Shown: positions 33,740 to 42,152 of the stretch, one piece after another
Numbering within the stretch: position 1 is the stretch's first letter
Layout: every line of letters starts with the position of its first letter
NCBI GenBank assembly: GCA_910579085.1
Contig: CAJTRU010000014.1
Span: 1 to 61,969 of the forward strand
DNA from: an uncultured Lachnospiraceae bacterium
GTDB lineage: Bacteria; Bacillota; Clostridia; Lachnospirales; Lachnospiraceae
DNA length: 61,969 nt
Reading direction: 5' to 3'
Translations under genes and position numbers: made by a program
The notes under the pieces: generated by a model
Seen by the model: the letters and a program-made list of their open reading frames with translations, nothing else
The model's database searches: none
Told to the model about the DNA's origin: nothing

Positions 33740-33995
33740 CTCCTTTTCGCACTTTTACAGGCTGTTATTCTGGCATTATGCCAGGCCTGCTATATCCAGC
33801 GCAACAAGTGGTGACTGTACACTTATCCGGGTGTGTCCATACGGGTACGCCCTGAAATGGAACATCCTTTCCAAATAACTTGTTGTACAGTGACTTGCCG
33901 CCAGTTTCCTAACATGACATTCGCTCCACTGAAAACCTGCTATGTGTTTCCACCTAGCAGCAACCTCAAGCTTCAACGCTATCAATGTCACAGCA
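33740..33995 (-). ncRNA. Structured 5' leader of the S10 operon
   Basis: About 270 transcribed bases precede rpsJ. On the minus strand CAAGT-C-ACTGTAC pairs with GTACAGT-CACC-ACTTG (12 pairs in two blocks) enclosing a 65-base domain rich in GG/CC segments, and a second hairpin is possible around CTGCTAGG/CATAGCAG. Leaders of this operon in other bacteria bind L4 and feed back on transcription or translation. The fold here is read by eye and the regulator is inferred. Confidence 0.5.
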
Positions 33996-34001
33996 TTAAT
34001 T

Positions 34002-34030
34002 AATATACACTGTTTTATTGCATTTTGCAA
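34002..34030 (-). promoter_or_regulatory. S10 operon promoter
   Basis: On the minus strand TTGCAA (34030-34025), 17-base spacer, TATATT (34007-34002), with an A-rich tract upstream. It predicts a leader of about 270 bases before rpsJ. Confidence 0.75.
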
Positions 34031-34154
34031 GGGTTTTTTTAATTTTTTTGGGGTTTTATGTGGTTTATGGTAAGTATTAACAGCAATCCATGAAAATAAA
34101 CGCTGTTTTTGGTTATTTTGCAAAACAGCCTGTAGTGGCAACAGAACACCAGTC

Positions 34155-34195
34155 ATGGAATAATTTAGCGGAACACCAGAAACCCTGCGTCCGCC
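34155..34195 (+). repeat. Solo end of the dispersed repeat upstream of the S10 operon
   Basis: ATGGAATAATTTAGCGGAAC and ACCAGAAACCCTGCGTCCGCC match positions 13-56 of the window with one or two changes, in the same orientation. The hairpin arms are absent. It is on the far side of the S10-spc block from element B. Confidence 0.7.
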
Positions 34196-34398
34196 TTCCA
34201 CAAACACCAACAAGAAATAACAGGAAACCACCTGCCATTATTATACCAAATTTATTACTAGAAAATATCTAATTTTTACCATTATTTAACCATAAATAAT
34301 TTCTATTATAGGCACATAGCCAAGTGATACATATAACCGGTTTATGTTATACACTACAAGACAATATAAATTAATATTTAGCAGAATGGAGAATTAAT

Positions 34399-34679
34399 AT
34401 GGTAAAACTAACAAAAATAAAATTTCCTAAAAAGCAGCTTGCATTTGCACTGCCAGCAGCATTATTAATATCATTTATGCCCATTTCACCAAGTGCTGCT
34501 GAAAAAAGCAATATGGAAGTTACTTCTATAAGAATATTACATCTACTGTTCTGTCCCAGGTAAAAAAGAATGCATTTAAAAATATTAAAACTGGTGCTGT
34601 TATCAATGTAATAAACAAAAAAGCCCGCCTTGCTGTAAAAGCAGCAATTCCCTCAAATATAACAGTAAACCAGATGTAA
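34399..34679 (+). pseudogene. Frameshifted small secreted LRR-type (BspA-like) protein
   Basis: ATG 34399, after GGAG, opens a signal-peptide-like start (KKQLAFALPAALLISFMPI, then SPSAAE) that stops at about 34563. A +1 frame beginning near 34530 continues KNITSTVLSQVKKNAFKNI, then GAVINVINKKARLAV, to the stop at 34679. The second part resembles the last LRR_5 unit and tail of the intact 699-residue protein at 51381 (KVGKNAFKGINKKATFKV). Repeats and linker are missing, so it is a deleted and frameshifted relic of a surface protein gene, still with ribosome-binding site and terminator. Confidence 0.65.
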
Positions 34680-34735
34680 ATAAACTACTAACAGATACCT
34701 TCTTGATATAAATAAATATAAACTAAAAATATATA

Positions 34736-34763
34736 AAAAGCGCCATATTCTGTGGCGCTTTTT
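34736..34763. terminator. Terminator after the LRR relic
   Basis: AAAAGCGCCA (34736-34745) and TGGCGCTTTT (34753-34762) form a ten-pair stem with seven-base loop and flanking A/T runs, usable in both directions. Confidence 0.85.
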
Positions 34764-35033
34764 AAAATATGTATATATATAATCCAAAATATATTTAATT
34801 TAACTATTGATAATAATTGCATTATATGTTAATCTTTATATATAAATTTCTAACTGCTACATTATTTCTTATATATTTTTCTATAAATACAGCAAGTTTC
34901 CAGCCTTCTGGCTAAACATTATTCCATAACAGAAAAAATAAACCAGATAGACGCAGAAAGACTGCATCCATGAAACAACCGAAGTATTTTATTGTTTTCT
35001 AATACAACACCTGTTATAATAAAAGGAGAAATT

Positions 35034-35906
35034 ATGTCACAATACACATTAAAAAAAGAATTTACCAATACAGCAATCTGGGAAAATGCCAGAATATCAA
35101 ATGATTTCATTTTTGGAAAAGTTATGCAGGATGCTGTTCTTTGCAAAGAACTTCTGCAAATTATACTGCCAGATTTAACAATAGACCATATAGAATATCC
35201 TGAATTGCAAAAAGAAGTTAAACCTGATGCAGATGCTAAAAGCATAAGGCTTGATGTATATGTACAAGATGGAAAAGGTACAGTATACAGCATTGAAATG
35301 CAGATAGCAAATACAAATGAATTACCAAAAAGAACACGTTACTACCAAAGCATAATTGACTTGCAGCTTCTGGATAAAGGAAAACATTACAAAAAACTAA
35401 AACAAAGTTATATTATATTTATATGTCCGTTTGATTTATTTGGAAAAGGCAGGCATATTTACACATTTGAAAATACATGTAAAGAAGACAAAGATATTTC
35501 CCTTGGTGATGGCACAACAAAAATTTTTCTTAATGCATCAGGAACTCTTAATGATGCCAGCCAGGAACTTATAGAATTTCTTAATTACATAGCAGGTGGC
35601 AAACCTGCTGGAAAATTTACACTTAAACTTGAAAGTGCAGTACAAAAAGCAAAGCGCAACAGGAAATGGAGGCATGAATATATGACCTTATATATGAGAG
35701 ATTTAGAAAATATAGAAACTGGCATGGAAAAAGCACTAATTTTAATGGTTGTCAGAAAAATCCGCAAAGGAAAAGATATTGACACTATTTCATATGAACT
35801 TGATGAAGATAAGAATAAAATTGCTATAATTTATTATACAGCCCTGGATTTTGCACCTGGTTATGATATTGACCAGATATATAATGCCTTGGAAACTGTA
35901 TTATAA
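35034..35906 (+). CDS. Rpn-family PD-(D/E)XK nuclease / putative transposase (copy 1)
   Basis: 290 residues from ATG 35034, preceded by AAAGGAG. The nuclease core is IRLDVYVQDGKGTVYSIEMQ (D and E-x-Q, near residues 68-88), followed by KRTRYYQSIIDL and the conserved FICPFDLFGKGRHIYTFEN. PDDEXK_2 (Rpn) proteins nick DNA and promote RecA-independent recombination; many Clostridia carry multiple copies. It is closely related over its first 200 residues to the gene at 56844-57659. The C-terminus lacks the RQEG-type repeats of other copies and ends in a helical segment. Own terminator downstream. Confidence 0.85.
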   Translation: MSQYTLKKEFTNTAIWENARISNDFIFGKVMQDAVLCKELLQIILPDLTIDHIEYPELQKEVKPDADAKSIRLDVYVQDGKGTVYSIEMQIANTNELPKRTRYYQSIIDLQLLDKGKHYKKLKQSYIIFICPFDLFGKGRHIYTFENTCKEDKDISLGDGTTKIFLNASGTLNDASQELIEFLNYIAGGKPAGKFTLKLESAVQKAKRNRKWRHEYMTLYMRDLENIETGMEKALILMVVRKIRKGKDIDTISYELDEDKNKIAIIYYTALDFAPGYDIDQIYNALETVL

Positions 35907-35931
35907 AATGCTGTATATATACTTCAAATAT

Positions 35932-35964
35932 ACAAAAAGCGCTATATATAATTGCGCTTTTTGT
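35932..35964. terminator. Terminator after Rpn copy 1
   Basis: ACAAAAAGCGC (35932-35942) and GCGCTTTTTGT (35954-35964) form an 11-pair stem; the left A-run makes it potentially bidirectional, serving the convergent LysM gene too. Confidence 0.8.
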
Positions 35965-36000
35965 ATATAAAATATCAGGCACAAGGTAATTTACAAATCT

Positions 36001-37344
36001 TTAATTATTAAAATCTGGTAATATTATGCAGTCACCTTCATATATTTTATCAGAGTTCTTTATATTATTTGCTTTCATTACCTTATCAAGATAATAAAAG
36101 GAATGATATTGCCTCCATACAATCTGGCTTAGTGTATCACCTGCACTTACAATATAACTGTCATATTTTCCATTGTATGCACTTGCCTTTTTGGCACTGC
36201 CATCATTACTTCCAGTATTATTCTTACTGTTAGTTTTTTTATTGCCACTGTTGTTGCTCTTACTGCTGGAATTATTATTGTTACTAGCTGGCGGCTGGGA
36301 TGGTGTTGCTTTTACGCTACTGCCAGTATTATCTGTATTTTTATTATTTATATCTTTATTATCTGTTTTTTTATTTTCCTCCTCTGGATTAATATCACCA
36401 CTGGTTTCATTTTTACTATTTGTATTATTTTTATCTGTCCCGCCAGTTTTCTGGTTTTTGGCCTTTTTGCCGTCTTGTTCCTTTATTGAACTTCCATCTG
36501 TCATAACAGCCTGTACCATATTGCTGCCTATATAACTTTCTACTGCTGCTACTGTTTCCTCAAGGTATTTTATCTTGTCCAGGCTTTTTTGCAGAAGCCA
36601 CCCGACAGCAATAAGCATAATAAACATTGCTGCAATTGTTGCATAACCTATGTGTTTTGTTTTAATTACTTTTACATCTTCTTTTTCTTTTATAACAGTC
36701 CGCATATTTTCAGTTACATCATCTTTATATGTTGCTTCTATGCTTTTTTTGCCTTTTCCCTTTAACATATATTCCTGCATCTGTGGATTCTTTTCGTAAT
36801 AAACTACAAAACCAGGCTGTTCTGCCAGGCCTCCGCTGTTCCATACAAAAATCTTTTCTTCCTTTTCTGACATATCTGTTACATACAGCATTTTGCCATT
36901 TTCACTAAAAAATTTCCCATGTATCTGTTTTACTGAAACGTCTGCCCTGCTGTTCCACATACTTACACCACAGCCCCATCCAAGCATCTGGGCACCAGGA
37001 AAGCACTCATTCATTTCCTCGTACACCTGGTTCCATTTATTAGCAGTAAGTCCCTTAGGGCCTTCCATAATATCACACTGTACCTGTACTGCACCATAAA
37101 TAAATACACACCCTGTTGCCTGTTCCCTGCCCTTTTTGCCAAGAAATACTACTATCGCTTTCTCCTGTTTCTCAGTAAATATCTGGTGTATATATGTCAT
37201 TACATAATCTTCTATGTATATTTTAAGACTCCCGTTTGTTTCGCCAATCTGCCTTATATTTTCTGGCAGGCGGCTGTATACATACTCCTTATGCGCCGAC
37301 TCTTTAGCATACTCGCCCAAGTTACCAAATCTCTTATTTTCCAT
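36001..37344 (-). CDS. Membrane protein with N-terminal MPN-like region and C-terminal LysM domain
   Basis: 447 residues from ATG 37344; a TTG eight codons upstream (37368) is also possible. Residues about 40-190 resemble a degenerate JAB/MPN fold (IVVFLGKKGREQATGCVFIYG, QMLGWGCGVSMW) in which the catalytic HxH...D set is not recognisable. A single transmembrane segment lies near 235-255 (IGYATIAAMFIMLIAVGWLL), then a coiled coil, a 110-residue Asn/Lys/Ser-rich linker, and a LysM domain (SYIVSAGDTLSQIVWRQY to DCIILPDF). The N-terminal part is cytoplasmic and LysM would contact peptidoglycan, an inside-out arrangement suited to linking cytoplasmic state to wall. Function unknown; LysM call is firm. 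Confidence 0.75.
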   Translation of the reverse strand: MENKRFGNLGEYAKESAHKEYVYSRLPENIRQIGETNGSLKIYIEDYVMTYIHQIFTEKQEKAIVVFLGKKGREQATGCVFIYGAVQVQCDIMEGPKGLTANKWNQVYEEMNECFPGAQMLGWGCGVSMWNSRADVSVKQIHGKFFSENGKMLYVTDMSEKEEKIFVWNSGGLAEQPGFVVYYEKNPQMQEYMLKGKGKKSIEATYKDDVTENMRTVIKEKEDVKVIKTKHIGYATIAAMFIMLIAVGWLLQKSLDKIKYLEETVAAVESYIGSNMVQAVMTDGSSIKEQDGKKAKNQKTGGTDKNNTNSKNETSGDINPEEENKKTDNKDINNKNTDNTGSSVKATPSQPPASNNNNSSSKSNNSGNKKTNSKNNTGSNDGSAKKASAYNGKYDSYIVSAGDTLSQIVWRQYHSFYYLDKVMKANNIKNSDKIYEGDCIILPDFNN

Positions 37345-37368
37345 TCCGCATGCAACCCTTTCTAACAA

Positions 37369-37828
37369 ATATATTTCCCATACAAAAATTCCCTGGAACT
37401 AACCCAGATTTACTTCACAGTTATAAAAACAGAAGCATATTCCAGACGGAATAAACAAAGGATGCAGAAATTGTAACACTGTAAATATGCCATTTTTGTC
37501 GAAAACAGGACAGGCTTATATATATCTTGGCACTAAAATTCGACTTACATATACCTGGTTTAAAATATACCTGCACAGCCGGGCAGACTGTTGCTATTAA
37601 CTTTAAATCTATGACAGCACTACCAGAAATAATTTATAGTTATGTTGGCAGATGGGCACTAAATGCATGGCTTTTGCACACATTTCACCAGGGCAGTCTG
37701 CACAAGTTTAAAATAACAGGCACAAATATTAATATAACTGGAATTTATCCTATAATTTCTTTATGGGAATAAAATGCTTATACAGGGGGCATACTTACGC
37801 ATATAACAAAAAGGAAGGCTTAAATTAT
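37369..37828. other. Intergenic region between divergent LysM and yyaC genes
   Basis: About 460 bases. An 81-codon plus-strand frame (37527-37772) shows no ribosome-binding site or family resemblance and is not called. GCAGACTG near 37580 and CAGTCTGC near 37697 are inverted repeats. Promoters for both genes must lie here, but I could not single out a convincing pair. Confidence 0.4.
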
Positions 37829-38419
37829 ATGTCAACTATATCAAGTGAAATAAAGTATTTTAATATATACCGTTCTTCATCTTTTCCAAAGTTTGTAAAT
37901 ATGGTAAACAAGCACTATGAAGAGTGTTACAGCCAGAACCAGAATATAGTATTCTTATGTATTGGTTCTGACCGTGCAACTGGTGACTGCCTTGGCCCGG
38001 TTACTGGCCATCTGCTTATGAAGAAAAAGAAAAGCCTGCCAGTATTTGGCACGCTTGCTTCACCTGTACATGCCCAGAACCTTGGCAAGACAATTGATTT
38101 TATATATGATACAATTTCAAGGCCATATATTATAGCTATAGATGCTTCACTTGGAATAAGGCAGCATATCGGCCATGTCACATCTGGTTCCGGCCCCCTT
38201 TCACCAGGAATAGGCGTTAATAAAAAACTTCCGTGTGTAGGGGATGCTTTTATAACAGGAATTGTTAATGCCTCAAATTCCAACAGCCATTTAACACTAC
38301 AGACGACAAAGCTTTCTACAGTAGTAGACCTTGCAGAATTTATTGCACATGGAATTTTAAAAGCAGCCGAAAAAAGAACAGAATTACATGTCTGTTCTTC
38401 CTTCAAGTGCCCTGTATAA
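37829..38419 (+). CDS. yyaC: YyaC-type spore protease-related protein (DUF1256)
   Basis: 196 residues from ATG 37829, preceded by AAGGAAGG; earlier in-frame codons lack a ribosome-binding site. IVFLCIGSDRATGDCLGPVTGHLL, then PVFGTLASPVHAQNL, YIIAIDASLG and GPLSPGIGVNKKLPCVGDAFITGIVN match the YyaC family, relatives of the spore germination protease Gpr. Expected to act in the sporulation programme. Its last 36 bases overlap the end of convergent recR. Confidence 0.9.
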   Translation: MSTISSEIKYFNIYRSSSFPKFVNMVNKHYEECYSQNQNIVFLCIGSDRATGDCLGPVTGHLLMKKKKSLPVFGTLASPVHAQNLGKTIDFIYDTISRPYIIAIDASLGIRQHIGHVTSGSGPLSPGIGVNKKLPCVGDAFITGIVNASNSNSHLTLQTTKLSTVVDLAEFIAHGILKAAEKRTELHVCSSFKCPV

Positions 38420-38980
38420 AGTTACTTCATCAATATATTCAAGGTCGCCGCCTGCAGGCACGCCGCTTGCAATACGGCTGACCTTTATTCCAAGCGGCTT
38501 TACAAGCTTGCTTATATACGTAGCAGTTGTATCACCCTCAAGTGTTTTATTAGTTGCAATTATAACTTCATCTACATCTTCATGCAGCCTTGCCATAAGC
38601 TCCCTTAGCCTTATATCGTCTGGCCCTGTTCCAGTCATTGGTGAAATAGCACCATGCAGTACATGGTATACACCTTCATACTTGCCAGTTTTTTCATAGG
38701 CAGCAAGGTCTCTGGGGTTTTCAACTACCATTATATATTTATGGTTCCTGTGCGGGCTTGCGCAGACAGGGCATAATTCATTATCCGTATATGTACAACA
38801 ATCCTTACAGTAACGCACCTTTGCCCTTGCATTTGTCATAGCGCCTGCAAGTGCCACCACCTGCTCCTGTGGCATATTAATTATATGGAAAGCAAGCCTT
38901 TGTGCAGACTTTGCCCCTATTCCTGGAAGCTTTGAAAGCTGCTCCACAAGACTGCTGATTTGTGAACTATAAAATTCCAT
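38384..38980 (-). CDS. recR: Recombination mediator protein RecR
   Basis: 198 residues. Helix-hairpin-helix (LSKLPGIGAKSAQRLAFHI), four-cysteine zinc finger (CKDCCTYTDNELCPVC), Toprim domain (IMVVENPRDLAAYEKTG, HVLHGAISPMTGTGPDDIR) and Walker-like VGGDLEYIDE-type end. Works with RecO/RecF to load RecA at gaps. Follows ebfC by 12 bases as in most Firmicutes. Confidence 0.97.
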   Translation of the reverse strand: MEFYSSQISSLVEQLSKLPGIGAKSAQRLAFHIINMPQEQVVALAGAMTNARAKVRYCKDCCTYTDNELCPVCASPHRNHKYIMVVENPRDLAAYEKTGKYEGVYHVLHGAISPMTGTGPDDIRLRELMARLHEDVDEVIIATNKTLEGDTTATYISKLVKPLGIKVSRIASGVPAGGDLEYIDEVTLYRALEGRTDM

Positions 38981-38992
38981 GTCCCTGCCCCG

Positions 38993-39352
38993 CTAAAATA
39001 AACCATTAAGCCCGCCAAGGCCACCCAGTCCGCCTGTAAGCTGCTGCATCATTGCTGCATTTTCTTCCTCCATCTTGCGGAGTGCTTCATTAGTAGCTGC
39101 TACTATTAAATCCTCAAGCATCTCTATATCATCAGGGTCAACAACCTCTGGTGAAAGCTTTACAGAAAGAACTTCTTTTTTACCTGACACTTTAACAGTA
39201 ACAGCACCGCCTCCAGCAGCAGCCTCCCATTCCTTATCTTCAAATTCTTTGGCTCTTTCCTCCATCTGCTTTTGCATACGCTGTGCCTGCTTCATAAGAT
39301 TGTTCATATTGCCAGGCATTGCACCTCCTGGAAAACCTCCGCGTCTTGCCAT
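38993..39352 (-). CDS. ebfC: YbaB/EbfC family nucleoid-associated protein
   Basis: 119 residues from ATG 39352, eight bases after GGAGG; the ATG five codons upstream overlaps that site. MARRGGFPGGAMPGNMNNLMKQAQRMQKQM start, and VKVSGKKEVLSVKLSPEVVDPDDIEMLEDLIVAA core. Small dimeric DNA-binding protein conserved between dnaX and recR. Confidence 0.95.
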   Translation of the reverse strand: MARRGGFPGGAMPGNMNNLMKQAQRMQKQMEERAKEFEDKEWEAAAGGGAVTVKVSGKKEVLSVKLSPEVVDPDDIEMLEDLIVAATNEALRKMEEENAAMMQQLTGGLGGLGGLNGLF

Positions 39353-39374
39353 TACTAAATCCTCCATTTATATT

Positions 39375-40976
39375 TTATTTATATTCTATTCCATCAAAGT
39401 GGATTATTTGTGACAAATCTGTAAACTGTAAATTAACTTCTTCTGTTACAGTCCTTGTTTCTATTACAGTTTCCTTTCCTGTCATGTTTGCTATAACAGT
39501 CTTAAGTGCTTCAAGCTGCCTGCCATCATCCTGTTTGAAATATGCTTCTTCTACAGGGTCTGTAAACTGTAATACCAGTGTACCATTTCCAGATACAAGC
39601 TTCTTTGCATTAAACAGCATATCCTGTTCTACCCTGCCACACTGCTGTAATATTTTATTCCAGTTCTTTATTATCTCTTTTATATCTTCTGGAACAGCCT
39701 TTTGCAAAGCTTTCTCTTTATCAAATTGTTCCTGTTCCATGCTGCTAATGTTTGCAGTGGATTTTTGTGTACTGCTGTCTGTCTTTCTTTCTGCTGCCAC
39801 AATACCATTTTCCAGTACTCCGTTTAACTGTTTTTCAAGTACCGCAAGCCTTGAAAGCACTGACGACAAGTCCTGCCCTGTATCCATCTGCGGTTTACAT
39901 AGTTTTATAAAACATATTTCTACTAATACACGTTTCTGTGACGCATACCTTATTTGTCCTGACAGTTCTGACAGTATATGGATATGCCTTGTCAGGACAT
40001 CTGCATCCGTTTTAGCAGCATCTTCCTGCATTTTTATAAGCTGTTCACCTGAAACATCTATAATGCCTTCCCCGCCGCCTGGACAGCCTGTTATAAGCAG
40101 GTTTCTTAAATACCATATAAACTCAGTTATAAACTGGTTCAAATTCCTGCCTGCTGCCATCATGCTGTCAATAAGCTTTATACAGCCTGTAACATCAGAG
40201 TTTATAATATAGTTAAACATCTGGCTGTATACACTTGTATCAACTGCACCAAGCACATCAAGCGTATTGTCATAAGAGAGTTTCTGCCCTGGATAAAATG
40301 CAATGCACTGGTCAAGCAGGCTTAATGCATCCCTTAGCGAACCATCGGCAGCTTTTGCTATATAACGGAGTGCCCCGTCCTCTGCCTCTATGCTCTCTTT
40401 ATCCATAAGTTCCTTAAGCCTGTCTGCTATTGTATCTATGGATATCCTCTTAAAGTCATACCTCTGGCATCTTGACAATATTGTAATTGGTATCTTATGT
40501 GCCTCAGTTGTTGCAAGTATAAATATTACATAAGACGGAGGTTCTTCTAAAGTCTTTAAAAGGGCATTAAAAGCACCTGTAGAAAGCATATGGACTTCAT
40601 CTATAATATATACCTTATACTTTCCCTCTGCTGGTGAATACTGCACTTCCTCAATAATTTCCCTGATATTTGCGACGCCATTATTTGACGCCGCATCTAT
40701 CTCTATTACATTCATGGAAGCCTGCCTGTTAATCTTCTGGCATGTGCTGCACTTGTTACACGGGCTTCCGTTCTCTGGGTTTTCACAGTTCACCGCCTTG
40801 GCAAGTATTTTAGCAACAGTAGTCTTTCCTGTACCCCTTGTACCACAAAAAAGATATGCATGCCCAATACACCCCGTCTGTATCTCATTTCTTAAAGTAG
40901 TAACAATATGTTCCTGTCCTTTTACACTTTCAAATCCCGCCGGACGGAACTTCCTGTATAACGCCATATATGACAT
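39375..40976 (-). CDS. dnaX: DNA polymerase III subunit gamma/tau
   Basis: 533 residues. Walker A CGTRGTGKTT near residue 45, zinc cysteines (CENPENGSPCNKCSTCQK), Walker B IIDEVHMLS, sensor 1 ILATTEAHKIP, arginine finger SRCQRYDFKRI, then the domain III collar and a short tau-like C-terminus. Clamp-loader ATPase. No obvious A-run frameshift site was seen, so probably only the full-length form is made. Two bases after the pfk stop codon, hence cotranscribed. Confidence 0.97.
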   Translation of the reverse strand: MSYMALYRKFRPAGFESVKGQEHIVTTLRNEIQTGCIGHAYLFCGTRGTGKTTVAKILAKAVNCENPENGSPCNKCSTCQKINRQASMNVIEIDAASNNGVANIREIIEEVQYSPAEGKYKVYIIDEVHMLSTGAFNALLKTLEEPPSYVIFILATTEAHKIPITILSRCQRYDFKRISIDTIADRLKELMDKESIEAEDGALRYIAKAADGSLRDALSLLDQCIAFYPGQKLSYDNTLDVLGAVDTSVYSQMFNYIINSDVTGCIKLIDSMMAAGRNLNQFITEFIWYLRNLLITGCPGGGEGIIDVSGEQLIKMQEDAAKTDADVLTRHIHILSELSGQIRYASQKRVLVEICFIKLCKPQMDTGQDLSSVLSRLAVLEKQLNGVLENGIVAAERKTDSSTQKSTANISSMEQEQFDKEKALQKAVPEDIKEIIKNWNKILQQCGRVEQDMLFNAKKLVSGNGTLVLQFTDPVEEAYFKQDDGRQLEALKTVIANMTGKETVIETRTVTEEVNLQFTDLSQIIHFDGIEYK

Positions 40977-40978
40977 AA

Positions 40979-42052
40979 TTAATCACCAAATGAAATTCCA
41001 AGTCCTTTAGCTTCCTTTATAATTGAGGAATCTGGATTAACAGTTTTAAGCCTGCCAGCAACTTCACTAAGTGGTACAGGTATTACTTCATTATTCTTAA
41101 TTCCTGCCATATAGCCAAATTTGCCTTCAATAATAAACCTTGCTGCTGCTGAACCAAGCCTGCTTGAAATCACCCTGTCATATGGGCATGGCCCGCCGCC
41201 ACGCTGTGTATGGCCTGGTACTGTAATACGCACTTCCTGTCCTGTCCTCTCCTCTATTTCCTTGCCAATCTTATATGATATTGAAGGATAAGGGTTATCT
41301 TTATTCTTTGCTTTAAGTTCTTTCTTGCTAAGCGCTGCATCCTCTTTTGAAATAGCACCTTCTGCAACTGCAAGTATAGAAAACCTCTTGCCCTGCCTGT
41401 TCCTCTTCTCAAGTGCCTTAACTATTGCATTGATATCATATGGTATTTCTGGAAGAAGTATTATGTCTGCCCCGCCTGCAATACCTGCATGGAGTGTAAG
41501 CCATCCAACTTTATGGCCCATAACCTCCACAATAAATACCCTGCCATGTGATGCTGCTGTAGTATGGATACAGTCAATAGCATTAGTTGCAATATTTACT
41601 GCACTCTGGAAACCAAATGTAATATCAGTGCCCCAGATATCATTGTCAATAGTCTTTGGAAGTGTTACTACATTACAGCCTTCTTCACTAAGCAGGTTAG
41701 CAGTTTTATGTGTGCCATTGCCACCAAGAATTACAAGACAGTCAAGCCCCCACTTCTTATAGTTTTCCTTCATTGCCTTTACTTTATCAAGGCCGTTCTC
41801 ATCAGGCTCGCGCATTTTCTTAAATGGCTGCCTTGAAGTGCCAATAATTGTACCACCTTCTGTAAGTATACCAGAAAAATCACCTGGCTTCATCTCCCTG
41901 TAATTGCCATATATAAGCCCCTTATATCCCTCTAAAATACCATATATCTTAACATCATCATATCTCTGGTATAAGGTCTTAGCTACGCCCCTCATTGTTG
42001 CATTTAAACTCTGGCAGTCACCGCCACTTGTTAAAAATCCTATTTTTTTCAT
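40979..42052 (-). CDS. pfkA: 6-phosphofructokinase (group III-like)
   Basis: 357 residues. IGFLTSGGDCQSLNATMRG, substrate loop PKTIDNDIWGTD and RITVPGHTQRGGGPCPYDR are the family blocks. In the phosphate-donor site the sequence is LGGNGTHKTA: glycine at the position that is Gly in ATP enzymes and Asp in pyrophosphate enzymes, but Asn where most have the Mg-binding Asp, together with the lysine of PKTIDND. The combination resembles group III enzymes; the donor (ATP or PPi) should be tested. First gene of a pfk-dnaX-ebfC-recR run, with GGCGGGG before the ATG. Confidence 0.93.
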   Translation of the reverse strand: MKKIGFLTSGGDCQSLNATMRGVAKTLYQRYDDVKIYGILEGYKGLIYGNYREMKPGDFSGILTEGGTIIGTSRQPFKKMREPDENGLDKVKAMKENYKKWGLDCLVILGGNGTHKTANLLSEEGCNVVTLPKTIDNDIWGTDITFGFQSAVNIATNAIDCIHTTAASHGRVFIVEVMGHKVGWLTLHAGIAGGADIILLPEIPYDINAIVKALEKRNRQGKRFSILAVAEGAISKEDAALSKKELKAKNKDNPYPSISYKIGKEIEERTGQEVRITVPGHTQRGGGPCPYDRVISSRLGSAAARFIIEGKFGYMAGIKNNEVIPVPLSEVAGRLKTVNPDSSIIKEAKGLGISFGD

Positions 42053-42152
42053 AAATCCCCGCCTTTCTGCAAGTTTTAAAATACCTGCATAACATTATGT
42101 AAACCAGTCTTTCTATATAGAGGACACCCGTTTTATAACCAGTGTCCTTATA

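Noticed and set aside
33776..34231. 151-codon minus-strand frame upstream of rpsJ
   Set aside because: It overlaps the promoter, structured leader and the repeat; no ribosome-binding site or family resemblance. Its openness follows from the leader sequence.
37527..37772. 81-codon frame upstream of yyaC
   Set aside because: No Shine-Dalgarno, no recognisable motifs, and it lies in a promoter region.
39375..40976. Programmed frameshift in dnaX
   Set aside because: No A-rich slippery heptamer with a following stem was found near the expected position.
42120..42152. Terminator after the small membrane protein gene (GGACAC/GTGTCC hairpin)
   Set aside because: Only six pairs and no clear T-run on the minus strand; possible but not supportable.
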